Below, in pieces: positions 10,718-23,441 of a stretch of DNA of 64,000 nt (within the stretch, counting starts at the first letter, position 1; each line of letters begins with the position of its first letter). The DNA comes from Alectoria sarmentosa (lineage: Eukaryota; Ascomycota; Lecanoromycetes; Lecanorales; Parmeliaceae). The DNA is taken from contig WOGZ01000012.1 of assembly GCA_009733775.1 (NCBI GenBank), positions 1-64,000 on the forward strand, written 5' to 3'. A program made the translations under genes and the position numbers. Below the pieces are notes generated by a model. That model saw only the letters and a program-made list of their open reading frames with translations, did not search any database and was not told the DNA's origin.

Positions 10718-12134
10718 ATCGCAGAGACAGACGCCAATGCTCAGGTGGCGCCTGCACCGAAGAGAGCCTCGACTGGAAAGTCAAAGGCAAGGTCAAAAGA
10801 AAACGACGCGCCTCAGCCGACAGTGGATGAGAACGAACATGCCGCAAGAACCCTCAAACAAGTCCATTGAATAAAGCTGAAATTCTACGCTAGGTCTCCC
10901 CCAACGCAAAAGCTCCTGCTCCTAAGCAACAGACCCTCTACAAAGAAAGAAGCCAAGGTGCCTAGGGCCGCGGATGGAAAAACTTGGATGTGTCAATGTC
11001 ACATTAGAAGCAACATGTGTAAAATGGATAAGAGATGCCTGTGCGGCCGATACGCAGATTCAAATCCAGGACAGACGTGGATTGTCACTAAGAAAGGGTT
11101 CGAAAGGTCTAGACAGTGGGGACTGGAGCAAGTACAACGGGATCAGGACAGATTCCGGATGCATGTTTTCAGTGATTGGAGTGGCTACGGGACCTGCGAA
11201 GTGATGGAGAACATGGTGCGTACTATACGTACATACTACAGTGATGGACACAGCCATTGACATGAATAGTTCCTGGCTTTCAACAAGGAGGTGAAGCAAA
11301 GAACTCAGGACATCTGGGCCGTTTGGTCAATCATGGAAGGAAGGCGCTGTTCTTGGATAGATCAGCAGGTCTTGGACAATGGTATGGTAAGTGATTCGAC
11401 CGTTGCCCTTTGCTTCTATTGCTGAATGTACGTCTAGGGATCGATGATTCTGAGGGCAACGCCAAGCGCGTAATGCTCTTCGGCACTGCTCTTCTAACAG
11501 TGATCGACATCCTCCTCAAGAAAGATCTCTTCAAATCGGATAATTCGGAGATCCGAAACATCCCCGTGGTCCTTGGTCAATTCCTCAACTTTGTTCATAG
11601 TATGAAAGAAATGTGCGCGGCGAACGAAGACGGATGGAAAAGAACAGTGCTGGAGAGAGCCGATACGCACGGGATGAAACCTTTTATGATCAGCCTCGAC
11701 CGCGTCATCAACGAGATTAGAAAAGGTGGAGAGAATACCGTGTCTGATGATGAAAGCGGGAGCCGGATACCGGACATTATCTCGCGTCGTGATGGTCTTG
11801 GAAATGCAGCAAAGAGCTACGAGAGTAAGCCATGGGTTGACGTCATTACGTTGGAGAGCCCCAAAGCGGGCGTGGGAAGATCATGGACGCACTTTGACTG
11901 GGCTACCGAGGTATGGCCTGCCCTTCCAACGTTGAGACATTCATATAGTTTCCGCTGACCCTTCAACAGCTCCAGGCGTACTCCGAAGCCCAGAATGTCA
12001 AAGTCGGGCCGTTCGGACCCACGTACGGAAAGAAGATTGCTGGCAGGTTCTATGACTTGACTACAAAAGGCAACCAACGTCAGATGGAGAGATACAGACT
12101 TGGCCCGGGGGAAAGCGACGAAGATAGTGAGTGA
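10718..12134 (+). CDS. Unrecognised multi-exon gene with Cys-rich motif
   Basis: The downstream exons splice cleanly: exon ending 11215, then 11270-11381, 11438-11910 and 11970-12134 (stop). Phases agree and introns have GT..AG ends of 53-59 bases. The first of these exons reads KTWMCQCHIRSNMCKMDKRC followed by LCGRYAD, a C-x-C...C...C-x-C cluster that could bind zinc. Later residues are helical with an acidic C terminus ending GESDEDSE. Upstream (about 10718-10860) another frame encodes a Lys/Ala/Pro-rich segment (QVAPAPKRASTG, KENDAPQPTVDENEH). A short exon near 10898-10960 (KAPAPKQQTLYKE) must change frame by one base near 10950 to join the Cys-rich exon. The start codon is not determined and a frameshift cannot be excluded. 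I do not recognise the family. The basic N terminus suggests a nuclear protein, which is inference. Confidence 0.6.
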
Positions 12135-15100
12135 TATCATACTCTCAGGCGGCTTTCCTGTATCTCGCATGTACGACGCTGCGCCCTATTCGCAAATAGT
12201 GTCGAGGTGTCCGTTCTTGCCGTGGATGACCAGGTTCCTGGTGGTAAAACACACCTGAACTTGCCGCTATCGCGTCTGCAACTAATTGCATTAATCTTAA
12301 TGGCGTTTGGGTGCTTCCCAGTAATGTTGTGCCTCCTGCTTTCGCTCCAATGACTTCACCCTGCCATCTCAATGGTCGTGGCCCTACGTTGAACTTATTC
12401 CCATCAGACCGATTCTTAGAGCTGCTTCCAGGTATGAGAGTTTCCTTTTTGGCTCGGAACGTTCCTAAGGATCGAGTCTGTTGCTACTTGCGACTTCCAC
12501 TAACCAAAAAGTCCATTGCAAACATGTTCCTTCTCAAAATTCTGCGCAAGAACCTCAAAGCCCGTAATCAACAAGCAGCTGATCCCCATCCCCACGACGA
12601 TTCGCTGGACCAGACAAGCCTGCCAGTATTCCTTGCGAAGACGTGTCATTGTGAGGCCGAAGACCACCAAGAGGAGACGAATGGAACCCGCGTCATATGT
12701 GGATGCGCTTTCAACAGCCCAATGAAGAGAAGAAGCATGAAAGTTTGGAAGTATCCGATGCACCAAATGTCGGATAACCACAGGTCTGCCTGATTATAGA
12801 TTTCGAAGATCCCACATGAATTGGCCATCCCCTTGAAACTCTGAATCCGCATACAAAGCATGGCAAAGTCGATGGAATATGCGGACTAGCCAAGAGCTGA
12901 ATTACAGTAGAAAAGAGCCAACGACGTGGATATCGACAGTGAGTTACTCGCTAAAAATAACTCCAATGGTCGCATCCTGCTCCTTGCGGTCTAAGACCGC
13001 GCTTATAGAATTGACATATCTCTGGCTGTTGCACTTCAGGCTGTGTCTCGTCGCCAGGGCAGAAGAAGGAGTGTATGTTCGCAAGATGGGCAGGTGTGAC
13101 CTTTACACCACTTGTCATAATTCCCTGAACGTGTCAGCCGCGTCCTGTCTTTCATATGTGCCAGCACTACGTGGGACATCTTTCATGGCTCCATTGGGCT
13201 GTCTGAAGCATCATCCTCATCATTTTTATCAATCGATTTCAGTGAATGCAAGAAAGTTGATAGGCCAGCCGTGTACTATTTCATGCGTCCTGGTCCTCTA
13301 TTCATATATGGTTTATGTACCGTTCATCCAATAGACAGTGTCGTTCTTCATGCTGATTACAACTGATATGCGTATCATGTTGTACAGATCCTGGGAGTCC
13401 AAGAGAGGAATGCTTTCTGGCTGCCAGCCTGAAAGCAGAAATGTCGGAGCGAGGTTGACTATGGGAATGGTTTTGTGAGAATGGTACGGAATGAACGGCA
13501 GGTCATCACGTTTGGCTTGGGGACCACTGCTCAATGTCAGACCAAGATTGACAATCCTTGGTCAACCATCACTACAAACAGCATTCCTGAGCTTCCTGTC
13601 GATCAGGCAAGCGTATACGAAAAGACTCACTCGTGGTTCATGACAAAGAGCCATGAAAAGCAACCTACAACAAAGATTCAAAGGCTGAAGGACTCTTGTG
13701 AATGCCATTCTACAATAAGTTTACATAAAGGACCTCTTTCAACATAGTCCACCAACAGCAACGGATCCGCTATATATTTGTGATTGAGGGAGGAATAGAC
13801 CCACCCTTATCGTTTCGATGCCTTTAGAGTCTAGAAATCGAGGGGGAATGATTGTGTACACAAAGCTAGAAATGATGAAGCTCTATGAGATTGTCGTGAT
13901 TTGAACCACTGCGCAAGGCAGAGTCGGTCCTTTTGCGAAGAGCGCTAGAAGGCTTCAGGGATTTTCCGCGCAGGATCATACGATTGATGGAGAGCCTCAA
14001 TGATAACAAGGAGACGTTAATTCAAAATCTGTCTATCAATATCGCAAATCCTATTCTCACCGCTGCCAGCCTGAAAGAAAGTCTAGGAATGAGGTTGCCT
14101 TGCGAGATTTCCTTGAAAGCGGTCGTGGACATTCGGGATTCTCCGAGTTCGTCAAAGACGGATCACTCCTCTCAAGGTCTCATGAGTATACTCGAAGACC
14201 GTCAAATGTGCAGTGATCCACTTCAAACCCTTCAAATGTAGAGCAGGCCTTTAGCATCCATTGGTAACTAGGATCACGTGACGTCACAAGCCTTAGCGTC
14301 TTGGCGCCAGGGTAGGTGATGCGTTTCATCGCGTCTGGCTACTAGCCGCTCTTTCTTTCGTAGTGCTCCAACATATCCAAGTGTCTCCCCTCTAATGACA
14401 GCGTCTATCTCGTGAAGCTAAAAAATACAGGCAATTATTGATCACGAACAGCCCCTTCACATGCGACAATCCAGTACAATGCACAATGGCGCTATGACAG
14501 CTCAGATCCCGATCCTACTCTGGGCGACAAACCCGAAGATTGGCAAACGAGTGAGTATTCGCAAACAGGTCTTGACAAACATATTTCAAAAACGACTCCC
14601 AGCAAACATCCCCACAATAGTCTTATATCTTGATGAACTCGCAGCTTCCTTCTTGTGACTTGAGAAGCTTCATCCCTTCGGCTGGCAGTATGGCGGGCGT
14701 AGCAAGCCTAATCTTAGAGGAAATGTTTCTCCTGGCGAAGGCTGCAATGCTGTCAGCCGAAGGGAGGCTTCCCCGATTCGTGGAAAACACGGCCCGACCA
14801 TTTCTCCCTGCCTCTACTGCATCGTGTGTGCTGTTACGGCTTAACACTTTGTCATTATAACACTATACCCGATTTGGTAGCCGAGCATTTCCAAGGTTTG
14901 TATCGTGGTGCTACTTCAACCTTCCAACCTTCCAAGCTCTACAACATCTTTTGCTACTAGTGTTGAAATCCTCTCAACGCTTTCTGGTTGAGACATTGCA
15001 AACAAGATCTCAAGGTAGGTCATATCTAGACCGTCGTGCCCCGTCATTGATGGGGTCATTGTTCACGTTTAGGCAGGACCCAACACGGTCGTCGTTCTGG

Positions 15101-15153
15101 TCTGCGCTTCAGCAGATAAATCATAAGTCACACTTGGCAGAATATAAAGTAAC
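12135..15153. other. Intergenic, about 3 kb, no supported gene
   Basis: Many frames of 60-160 codons exist on both strands, including hydrophobic ones on the minus strand at 12500-12890, but none extends by splicing or shows a known domain. Two short similar stretches, ctgccagcctgaaag at about 13418 and 14065, each followed by an aatg..gaggttg string, may be remnants of a duplicated sequence. The promoter of the gene at 15154 must lie at the right end. Confidence 0.4.
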
Positions 15154-16804
15154 ATGGCTGCGTATGCATGGGACGACTTGGATGTGACCTCTGCGGACGA
15201 GGAGAACACAGATTCTGCAGATCTGTGGAGCAGACGCATCCGCCATTCTAGCCCACCCTGTGAACCACCTACTACTATGACTTTGGTTCCAATGTCAATC
15301 CCGTTCTTAATCTTGCCACGGGAACTCCGAGACATTATATATCGTCATCTACTCTCAACAAAGCGTACGAAGAATTATTCCAGAGAGCCTTCACGCGTAA
15401 GTGCTTTTAACTTTCTCAGGGTTTCGAGACTGACCGCGGACTCAGGACTCGGTGAAAGAAGAATACGAATACAGATTCCACCCTTCAATCCTCCGGACCA
15501 ATCGACAAATAGAACGTGAGGCCAGCCGCGTTCTGTACACTGAAAACCTCTTGATCCGCGTCAGCTCTAGTGGCCGGAATTCCTCGTCGGGTGCCTTTGG
15601 CGGGAATGGAAAAGGCCACGCGCTACCGATTCTAGCCATCGAGGACCACGCTAAACGGTTCACACGTCACGTCATGGAAATAGTTATGCTCCGGGATTAC
15701 GTACCAAACTTTGCTATATGGGACGGCTCGCGTTACTCCGAGAATTGTTTCATCATAACCAGCGACGACCTCCCAAGGTTCTGCTGGATTTTATTCGTCA
15801 ATAATAGTCATGGCTGGGAGGAGGACGAATTATTATCGAGCTTGGCTCTCGCAGTCGAGATCCGTCACGATATGGATGTGAGCACCACCCAAGGAGAGAC
15901 GACTACGGGGAGTGGAAGGAACTTTGAGTACGAGGTATACGATGAAGATAAGGCAAAACTTGAAGGTGAAGCAGTTTCATGTGGAAGTCTTCCCAATGAC
16001 AGAATCCAGACCACCACCAGATGCTCAGACATTCAGATACGTCGGCTACTGGAGCCACTTCGCCGTTTACACAGTATTCAGGTGGTACACATCGAAGGGC
16101 CCGTCAGCGAACATTACAAAACACCACTTGAAGCGAGCATGTGCGGACGTGGACCAAGTGACAAAGAACTCTTTGACGTAGTACTCGCCACATATGAAGA
16201 CGCCAGGATCACTTACGAAACTGGCGATCTTTCCTCGGCCGTCACCAAGATGAAACAGACACTGGATACTATCGATGACTATAAAGATATAGCCCCAGGA
16301 GGGCCCCAAGGTTTATCACCACTGTGGGATGCTTGCAAACATATGCAATTCACGACATGGACCAATCTCGGCTGGGCAAGCCTGAAGAAACGCCAAAACT
16401 ATGTTGACGTTTGGGATGCAGACCAACATGTAGAGACCCTCGTTTGTACGTTCGTTGATGAGGAATGGCAATATGCGGATCTGCCTTCAATGGGGCACGA
16501 CATTGCGATGGTATTCTATCTGATGGCGAAAGTCTGGGAGGCGTTTGACGATCTCGGGGAGCACGACTACGACTGCCGAAGCTATTACCTTGAGCAAGTT
16601 GTTAGCTATCTGAAAGAAGGACTACATCACGAACCGAGAAATAAGATGCTGGCACAGGAGTTGAGGAGCAGAGAGGAAGAATTGGAAAACACCAAAGAGT
16701 TGGAAGACTTGATGGAGATGTCCGATCGAATCTACGAGAGAGGGGAATTCGCGCCGAGGGGCCGAGGGGGGTTTCGGGGCCGAGGACGAGGGCGAGGACA
16801 CTAG
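15154..16804 (+). CDS. F-box-like protein with RG-rich C terminus
   Basis: Two exons, 15154-15396 and 15446-16804, join in phase 0 across a 49-base intron (gtaagt..ctcag) to give 533 residues. Around residues 50-70 the sequence LILPRELRDIIYRHLL is an F-box-like motif (hydrophobic-LP.EL..I), which normally binds Skp1 in SCF ubiquitin ligases. LRTNRQIEREASRVLY follows, a typical second block of fungal F-box-like proteins. The middle has helical repeats with possible tetratricopeptide-like character. The C terminus is an arginine/glycine run (RGRGGFRGRGRGRGH), as found in RNA-binding proteins and unusual for this family. It is probably expressed and intact. The role in ubiquitination is a family inference. 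Confidence 0.8.
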
Positions 16805-19281
16805 AATGGTAGACACAAGAATATGGGATGAATCAATGAGGTGGAGAAGATCTCATTCGCTATGCTACTTGCAAGACGGCGTCAGGGTCCCTGGGTACAA
16901 GGAGAGAGAGTAGGTTTCTTACATAGTCTGCTTCGGTATAAGTTTCCCTTGTGTAGTAGACACAGCATACGAGTCGTCAGATTGCCAAGAATCCTGTTTC
17001 TCAATATCGTGTTCCAGCCATTAACGTACGACGGCTTGGTTTACAGCCGATTTGCCCTCACCAACAGATGGAAAACCCAAACATCTTAGCATATCAATTC
17101 CGCGGTCTTCATATGAGTCAGAGATGCTCGGGGGGGGGGGGGGGGGCAAAACAGGCGTTCGTAGATGGGATTTGATGGAAGTGGTTGGTTCCCAGCCTCC
17201 TCCGGCCCGTTGCCCTGCCAGCCTCATAATTTAGTACTGTATATAGGGTTCGCTCCAGGGGAGCTTTGGGAGAATGATCAATCCATCCTTCACGTTCCAT
17301 CATCTAATTTCAACAGATGTAGCAGCGCAACTGATAGAAGCGTCGAGGCCGAGAAGCACAGGCAGAGCAATATTCATCAGGCCAGCCGCCTAGTTAGTAT
17401 CGCACATCAGATGAGTAAGTAGGGCGTTAAGGATACTCATTGTATATATGTTAGATAAACTAGCCAGCCAAGGGCTTTTGATATCGGTTCTCGCTCGGAG
17501 ATGATGAGTATGTGTTGGACACCATGTTCGATAGAGAGTGAATTGAATTGAATTGTAAGAGGGACATTCTCATTTGTTCTGGAGACGATGAATGCTCCCG
17601 CTGGCGGATCTATGGGATTGGACGTTCTGGTTCTTCTCTGCAAGCGCCTATTCTGGTCCAGATTCTTACCCTAGACGTTTGGTCGAGACGCGCAAACCCC
17701 TCGAATCCAATGCTAGAGCCGAGAACAAACTCCCTCATGCATCCTGCCTTCCAACAAAATTAGACCATGTTCATCCCCAGAGGTCCCATGATTTCTAATG
17801 ACCCCCCAGAACCCTTCGTATATATACATTATACACCGTCCACCGAATGCATCACGTAGATCTATCTGATGGGGCACAGTTCTAGATATGTGGGTAGTAG
17901 CAAGGATGATGAATTTTATGAAGCCTTTCGCAAAATATAGGTAGTAGTGCCCCACCAAGCTAGCTATGCTACATATGGCTACCTAGTTGCGAATGCCTTC
18001 GTCACACTTTTCCAACTGAGTGTCGAGTGGTTCCGACGCTTTGACCGTACTAACTTACCATTACATCCCCTGATACCTACCGACTATGCCCAATTGAGCC
18101 TACCTAGCGAGATACACCGTGGTTTTACATATAGGCTCCTCGGCCTCCCTCCCTCCCTCCTCTATAAGTAATCTTTTTCCACCTTCCCGCACAATATTAT
18201 AACACTAACCCTCCTTCAATAGCTTATAATCATAATCCCCATATACCATCACACGATTACCACCTTACCACCACCTGGTCCTTACACCGTCGAGGAGGAT
18301 GAGAAAAATCCCTCATCGTACATGACCAAATTTGAATCAACGTCCCAGAAAAGGGGCCATTCAAATGAGCTAAAAAAGATGCATTGAGATGGGGAATTGC
18401 GGAAAAAAAAGAAAAAACCGCGGAATACCGGGATAGGGATATTTCCCTCATTAGGAACCCCCCACAATCTACTCGCCGGTTTCCGGGGGCTTCAAATTCA
18501 ATGCAATGGCATTCATTCTACTTACATTGCGCATCGTCGAGACCGGGGCGAAGCAGGTCCAGGCGTCTGTCGATTGCATTGAAGAAAAAAACCTTGCAAA
18601 GTCAAGGTCACGGTCAACGCACCAAGCCAGAAGGTGTTGGATGCAATCAACGTCTCTTCAAAAGGAAGAAAACATAAAAACCCCAGACGAGCCAATTAGA
18701 TTTATCATTTCCAACCATCACCCCATTACACCCAAACAAATCCCATAACAAACCCTCCGTTCAATCCCAATCCCAATCCAAATCCACAGGCTCCTCAACA
18801 CTCCAAAGCACTCCAAAGCACATCCAAAGATATCTTACATCCCCCATCAGACCCAACCAATAACTCGACGTCCCCCCAAAACCTCCCAGCACAGAACCCC
18901 TCCCCAGAAGACTATTGCAGCTTCGCTTTGACTTTGCGTACAGAATCCGCAATCGTTGCCCCAATATATCAACCTCCATCCACACGCGCATTCTCCCACG
19001 CTTCATTCGCGGCGCCAGCATTTCCTCGTGCTTTCATGAGGACAATACCGGCCGGGGTGAGTAGGCAGGTGGGTATAGTAATGGAGCCGTTAGATCTTCA
19101 CCCTTGGGCCTTCACCACCCGCATGCGGTCGTAGTCCTAGCATGAGCAAAGTCATGATTCAAGAACGCTTCTTGCTCTCCCTTACATAAATCCCATCGCT
19201 TCCTTGCTACCCCAAGCGCCAAGCATATTTGCGTGGTAGCTGCTAATAAGTCAATCATCATCACACCAACCCGTATCCAGC
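16805..19281. other. Intergenic, about 2.5 kb, with poly-G tract
   Basis: No gene supported on either strand. A run of 16-17 G lies at about 17131-17147. A pyrimidine-rich stretch at 18700-18900 with short caaatccaa and ctccaaagca repeats precedes the convergent 3' end of the glycosyltransferase gene. Frames present are short and lack domains. Confidence 0.4.
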
Positions 19282-20757
19282 TCACTTCCCCGCACTCCAC
19301 ATTAACTCAAATAACGTATCCAACTCCTCTCCCGCACCCTGATTCAAATAAAACTGCCTAACACGCCCATCTACCACCTCCGCATCCAAAAACATATACT
19401 GCCGCTTCTCGACCCCCATCTTCAACGGCTCCCTAATCTCCCCAATCGAATGAACGTACCCCGGATTGAACGTATCAGGCACCGGTCTAGGACCCAACCA
19501 CGTATGCTCCGGTTTCCGTAGCTCGTCATTGGTGATACCATTGGGGTACGTCGCAATAGAGAAGCCATTACTGAGGACAGTGTCCCCGCCGAATCGCCAG
19601 CGCTGCAGGAAACATTCTCCGCAGATATCTGCGACAAGATGCATGACATTTAATGGGAACCAATTATCACGGCGCTTGTCGTCCCACCAGTCCGCTTTCC
19701 AGTGATGAAGAGAAAGTGGTCGCCACCCGCTTTCGTAGACGCCAGAGAGGTCACCGCCCATATCCATTTGATGAAGGGAAGGGATAGGGGTCAACTTAAC
19801 ATTGCTATGCCACTGTATGCACTCAACGATGCGCATATCGCCGGCGCTGGAGCCGGATTGGTCTCTGCAGGTTTGGTAGTTGGAATCGATGATGGCGGCC
19901 AATGGGAGGGAGAGGAATAGACCGGCGCCGCCAAAGGCCATGAGGCCGTAGAGGACGACAGACCACCATTCTTCGGATATGCCGCCAACGTATTGCGGTT
20001 GTGTGGCATCGTAGTTGGATAACATGGTGACCAAAGAGGGCATTGACGGGAAGAATGTGTCGTCGTCGATGATTCCGATCCACTGAGTAAACTTATTGCG
20101 CTTGCTGTATAGTAATTTGACTAGAGAAAAGTAGCGCAGGGCCATGTCGTCGTTTTTGTCTAGCGGTTCGGCGAGGCTAGTCTTGATGCCAAGATCGCGC
20201 ATTTGAGACTGTAATTCGGCCATCTTCTTCTTGTCAGGTTCTCGGTCCCCTTCTGAGTTGATGACAATGACGAAGAGGTGGGCATGAGTGTGGGCCAGCC
20301 AGCGCTCGAGAAATGGGATTGAATCCTCGAGGCGGTTGAGGAGGGTGGACATGCCGAACAGTATATTCGAGGCATCGACCGTTTCCTTATTGGGAAATGA
20401 AGAAACTTCCAGTGACATGGGCGGCATGCAGTGTTCCAATATTGGATCTTTTCCTGGATCCACGATCTGTAGCGTTGGAAACAGAGGTTCATCGATATTG
20501 GTGACAGAAGGGCGTTTTGCTCCCGATGACCTAATATTGATATCGCGCCGAGCGTAGTTGACAGGGAATTTGACATTTAGATCTTTCAGACGGCCCAATC
20601 TCTGCCGACACGGGTCTTGCTGTTTGCTCTCTTCAGTGGCAAGGACATTTTGTTGGGGGCTACCCGGCCCGGTCCAAAAGTAGAAGTGCACAAGAAGAGC
20701 GCTGGCAACGAGGAAGAGAAATACAAGAGTAAGGATACGATTGCGAGAGGAAAGCAT
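19282..20757 (-). CDS. GT31-type glycosyltransferase, type II membrane protein
   Basis: A single exon of 491 codons. Residues 8-28 form one membrane anchor after a short basic head, the layout of Golgi glycosyltransferases. The catalytic region includes WIGIIDDDTFFPS (DDD at 231-233, the metal/nucleotide-sugar site) and GGISEEWWSVVLYGLMAFGG just after, a block characteristic of fungal members of family GT31 (fringe/DUF604-like). Other conserved pieces are LHHWKADWW and WLGPRPVPDTF. The length suits the family. Sugar and acceptor are unknown; wall or glycoprotein galactosylation is the usual guess. No frameshift or stop was seen, so it is one of the clearly intact genes here. Confidence 0.85.
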   Translation of the reverse strand: MLSSRNRILTLVFLFLVASALLVHFYFWTGPGSPQQNVLATEESKQQDPCRQRLGRLKDLNVKFPVNYARRDINIRSSGAKRPSVTNIDEPLFPTLQIVDPGKDPILEHCMPPMSLEVSSFPNKETVDASNILFGMSTLLNRLEDSIPFLERWLAHTHAHLFVIVINSEGDREPDKKKMAELQSQMRDLGIKTSLAEPLDKNDDMALRYFSLVKLLYSKRNKFTQWIGIIDDDTFFPSMPSLVTMLSNYDATQPQYVGGISEEWWSVVLYGLMAFGGAGLFLSLPLAAIIDSNYQTCRDQSGSSAGDMRIVECIQWHSNVKLTPIPSLHQMDMGGDLSGVYESGWRPLSLHHWKADWWDDKRRDNWFPLNVMHLVADICGECFLQRWRFGGDTVLSNGFSIATYPNGITNDELRKPEHTWLGPRPVPDTFNPGYVHSIGEIREPLKMGVEKRQYMFLDAEVVDGRVRQFYLNQGAGEELDTLFELMWSAGK

Positions 20758-20963
20758 TGCAAGGGTCAGCGTGTACCAACCAGGATCGACAGCTAAAGAT
20801 TAGTACATTTGCGCAATGCGATAAGGCCTGGTGGCCATGGTCGCATCGAGGCACGATGATATATTGGTAACGACAGCGCCAAAAGATGGAATATAAACAA
20901 AATGGACAGACGGCAATACCTTGAACGCGTGGCGATGTAGATATATATATGGAAGAGAAGAAG

Positions 20964-20988
20964 GAGAGAGAGAGAGAGAGAGAGAGAG
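20964..20988. repeat. (AG)n microsatellite
   Basis: About twelve uninterrupted AG units upstream of the GT31 start. Confidence 0.9.
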
Positions 20989-21135
20989 TAACATTATGGA
21001 TGATGCGCAATCTGGTCTGGTCACATTTGCAATTGCACCTTCCCAACATTTTAGCGTCGGCTGTTGAGGCCGTCGCACCGGGATGCTAAATGATTTGCCG
21101 CTTGTGTCTTGGCCCGGGTCATGTTGCAACCGCTC

Positions 21136-21167
21136 CACTCACTCACTCACTCACTCACTTACTCACT
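21136..21167. repeat. (CACT)n microsatellite
   Basis: About eight four-base units, interrupted once by an extra TA (cacttactcact). Confidence 0.85.
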
Positions 21168-21930
21168 TGTTGTACTCACTTACCGTGCGAATCTCGATCT
21201 GCATTTCATTGAGTTGCCAATGCTGCTGGACTGGTCATCAGCATCTTTTTGATCATGCCTCGGTCTTCAAAGACAGCCCAAAGTTTTTTAACATTTGGAT
21301 GTTGGACAGACGTACGTACTAAGTACCTGTTGTAGAAAGAACGCGCAAACATGACTCGTCATTTTCTTGGTGACTGCAACCCTAACGACGCCATGAAATT
21401 CACCTAAACCCGAGTAGGTTAGTAAGTTACCGAGGCTTCTCCGAAATTTGATCGACGAGGGTATCGTATGTGCGTATCAAAGACATCTTTGGAGCGCCGA
21501 CATACATCTGTCCCCAGAATAAGACACGTCGAGATGAGTGGTTAAAATAATCGAGGCAGACCGTCAGGGCCGAGCTCTTCAAGAAATGTGGCGCTTTTCC
21601 AAGAAGAAGAGTCAAAGTTGGACAATTGTAGCGACATTACCAACGCTCTTGAAAAGACTCGCTTGCGCTGCTTGAATTTGCCCCAGGAACCATTGCGAAA
21701 GCGGATAGGGGCTACATTTATGCAACTTCTCCCACGTAGCCATGTCATAAGGTGTTCTAGAGTACTTTTGCTTCTACCGCTAGCCTCTGAGATCCCTCGA
21801 CGCCAAGGTAACTCAAATCCCTCTCCAAAGCTTTATACCCCAGCAATGAGGTGGCCTCTCACATCCATGACAAACCGTCCTCCGCAGTTTCTGTTCCTAT
21901 GCGTGTGAGACAGGTCCACCAACCAGGTAT

Positions 21931-23441
21931 TCAACTACCCTGTCCGTCAATTCTAGGGCGATAGACCAACCTATTCGCCCAATGCACCTGCTCCCTCGGC
22001 GCCTGTTCAGGCAAACAGTCCTCTCCATCAGCCACAAAATCCCAATCATCTTTTCCCATAACCTGCCCGATGACTGTCTCCTGACCCGGATCTTCCAAAG
22101 CGTGGCGCAAGAACCGGACCTTAGGCCTTCGACTGGCATGATCATTGTTATCGGCCATCCTCTGCAGCCAGAACTTGTATTCACCCACCACAATCACGCG
22201 AAGGCTCGGGAGATTTTGGGTAGCGATTTTAGTTGCCATTCGACCCCCTCTTAACGCACTCATGTCTTCAGGCAAGATCGGGCCAAAAGAGAGGTATGGG
22301 TATGGTGTCGAACGGGGAACACTATTTCCAGTTGGGAGGTATGGATATCGGGTGGTTCGAGCGTTCTCGGGTGGTTCGTAGCGTACTTGCTCCGGTAAGG
22401 ATCTCAAGACAAAGATCTTCAGCTGGCTAAGTGTGTTATCCGCTTGATCAGGTGCGTAGATCTTCAACTTGGCCAAGTCGAGTTGATCAATTCTCATATG
22501 GCGGACCCCTTCACCCCTGAGTCTCCCCGTGAAGGCTCTGTAAAAGACATTGATGTGAAGATGCCAGGCCAATTGCTCTGATACTCAGGAATGCTTTGAG
22601 AGATATATCTGTTGTAGTCGCATGGTTGAATCCCACGGTGGTCTAATCTCTTTGCCGTCCTTCCCAACATTTTGCCATGCGTCCAGCAGAGTTATCTCTT
22701 GGAGGGTATCGCTATTTTGGTCAACTAATCTGCTGAAAACGAGCACGGCGTGTCATTCCACGATTGACGGACTCTGAGTACCTTCAGCGATTGTACTCCC
22801 AAGATGACGTTCAACATCTCTTGATAGAGCACCTTCTGATGGTCAATCTCTTGAAGTGCCGTTGCCTTGGGTAGGATCATGTCCAAAGTATGTCTGACGT
22901 CCTCCGATCGTACTAGATGCATTTGTCGATCCGACGAAGCGAAATAGAACTGGAGATGCAGGCGCCGAACATGTGGTGCGAACTTTTGATATGAGTACCT
23001 CGCGAGCTCCAGGATGGGTTCGCGCATCGGTCGTTTGGCCCCACTGGGAGTGCAGTCGCTCGCTTCATCGTCCCTAAAAGAATTGTACCGACTACGGCGT
23101 TTAATGACCTTCGGCGCTCGTAAGAGATCTTTCTCGCAGATGGTGACTGTGCTGTAGGATGTTCGGGTAGCAACGCGGTGAAGGCGGGTCGAATACTTCG
23201 TCGCTCCGTGCCAAGATTTGAGTGTTTTGGAGTCTGCAGTGTTCTCGATGATGATGGATAGGGTTTCTAGAGGGAGTCGTGACCAGAGAGCAGGATCCAT
23301 TCTGGTATGCGTGCTGGATAGGATAGAGGTCAACTGGAGCGGATCGGAGCTGGGAGCAGAATGATTCCCCACAGTACTCATCGCTGTTGCTCCGGCCAAA
23401 GAGCGTGGAGTCTGCTGGGAAAACATGGCAGATGGATTCAA
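21931..23441 (-). pseudogene. F-box protein gene with in-frame TGA
   Basis: Exon 1 runs 23441-22769 and exon 2 22724-21931, joined across a 44-base GT..AG intron in matching phase. The joined product reads SLKVLRV-LDQNSDTLQEITLLDAW, leucine-rich-repeat-like. Near the start, MDPALWSRLPLETLSIIIEN is an F-box. The frame is open throughout except for one TGA at 22587-22585, between IYLSKHS and VSEQLAWHLHI. No intron preserving frame removes it. If translated, the product would end at about residue 265 of 488 and lose the C-terminal half. Translation could start at 23441 or at the Met at 23301. Readthrough, a sequencing error and a true nonsense mutation are all possible. Confidence 0.65.

Larger units (their letters stand above)
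20758..21930. other. Intergenic with microsatellites
   Basis: Holds the upstream region of the GT31 gene. It includes an (AG)n tract at about 20964-20988 and a (CACT)n tract at about 21136-21167. No supported gene; frames at 21427-21748 are short and without domains. Confidence 0.5.

Noticed and set aside
12500..12893. Hydrophobic minus-strand frames suggesting a membrane protein
   Set aside because: Frames overlap in three phases with no joining introns and no family motif.
17131..17147. Poly-G tract as a possible G-quadruplex or regulatory signal
   Set aside because: A single homopolymer with no spaced G runs. It could be a length artefact and tells nothing functional.
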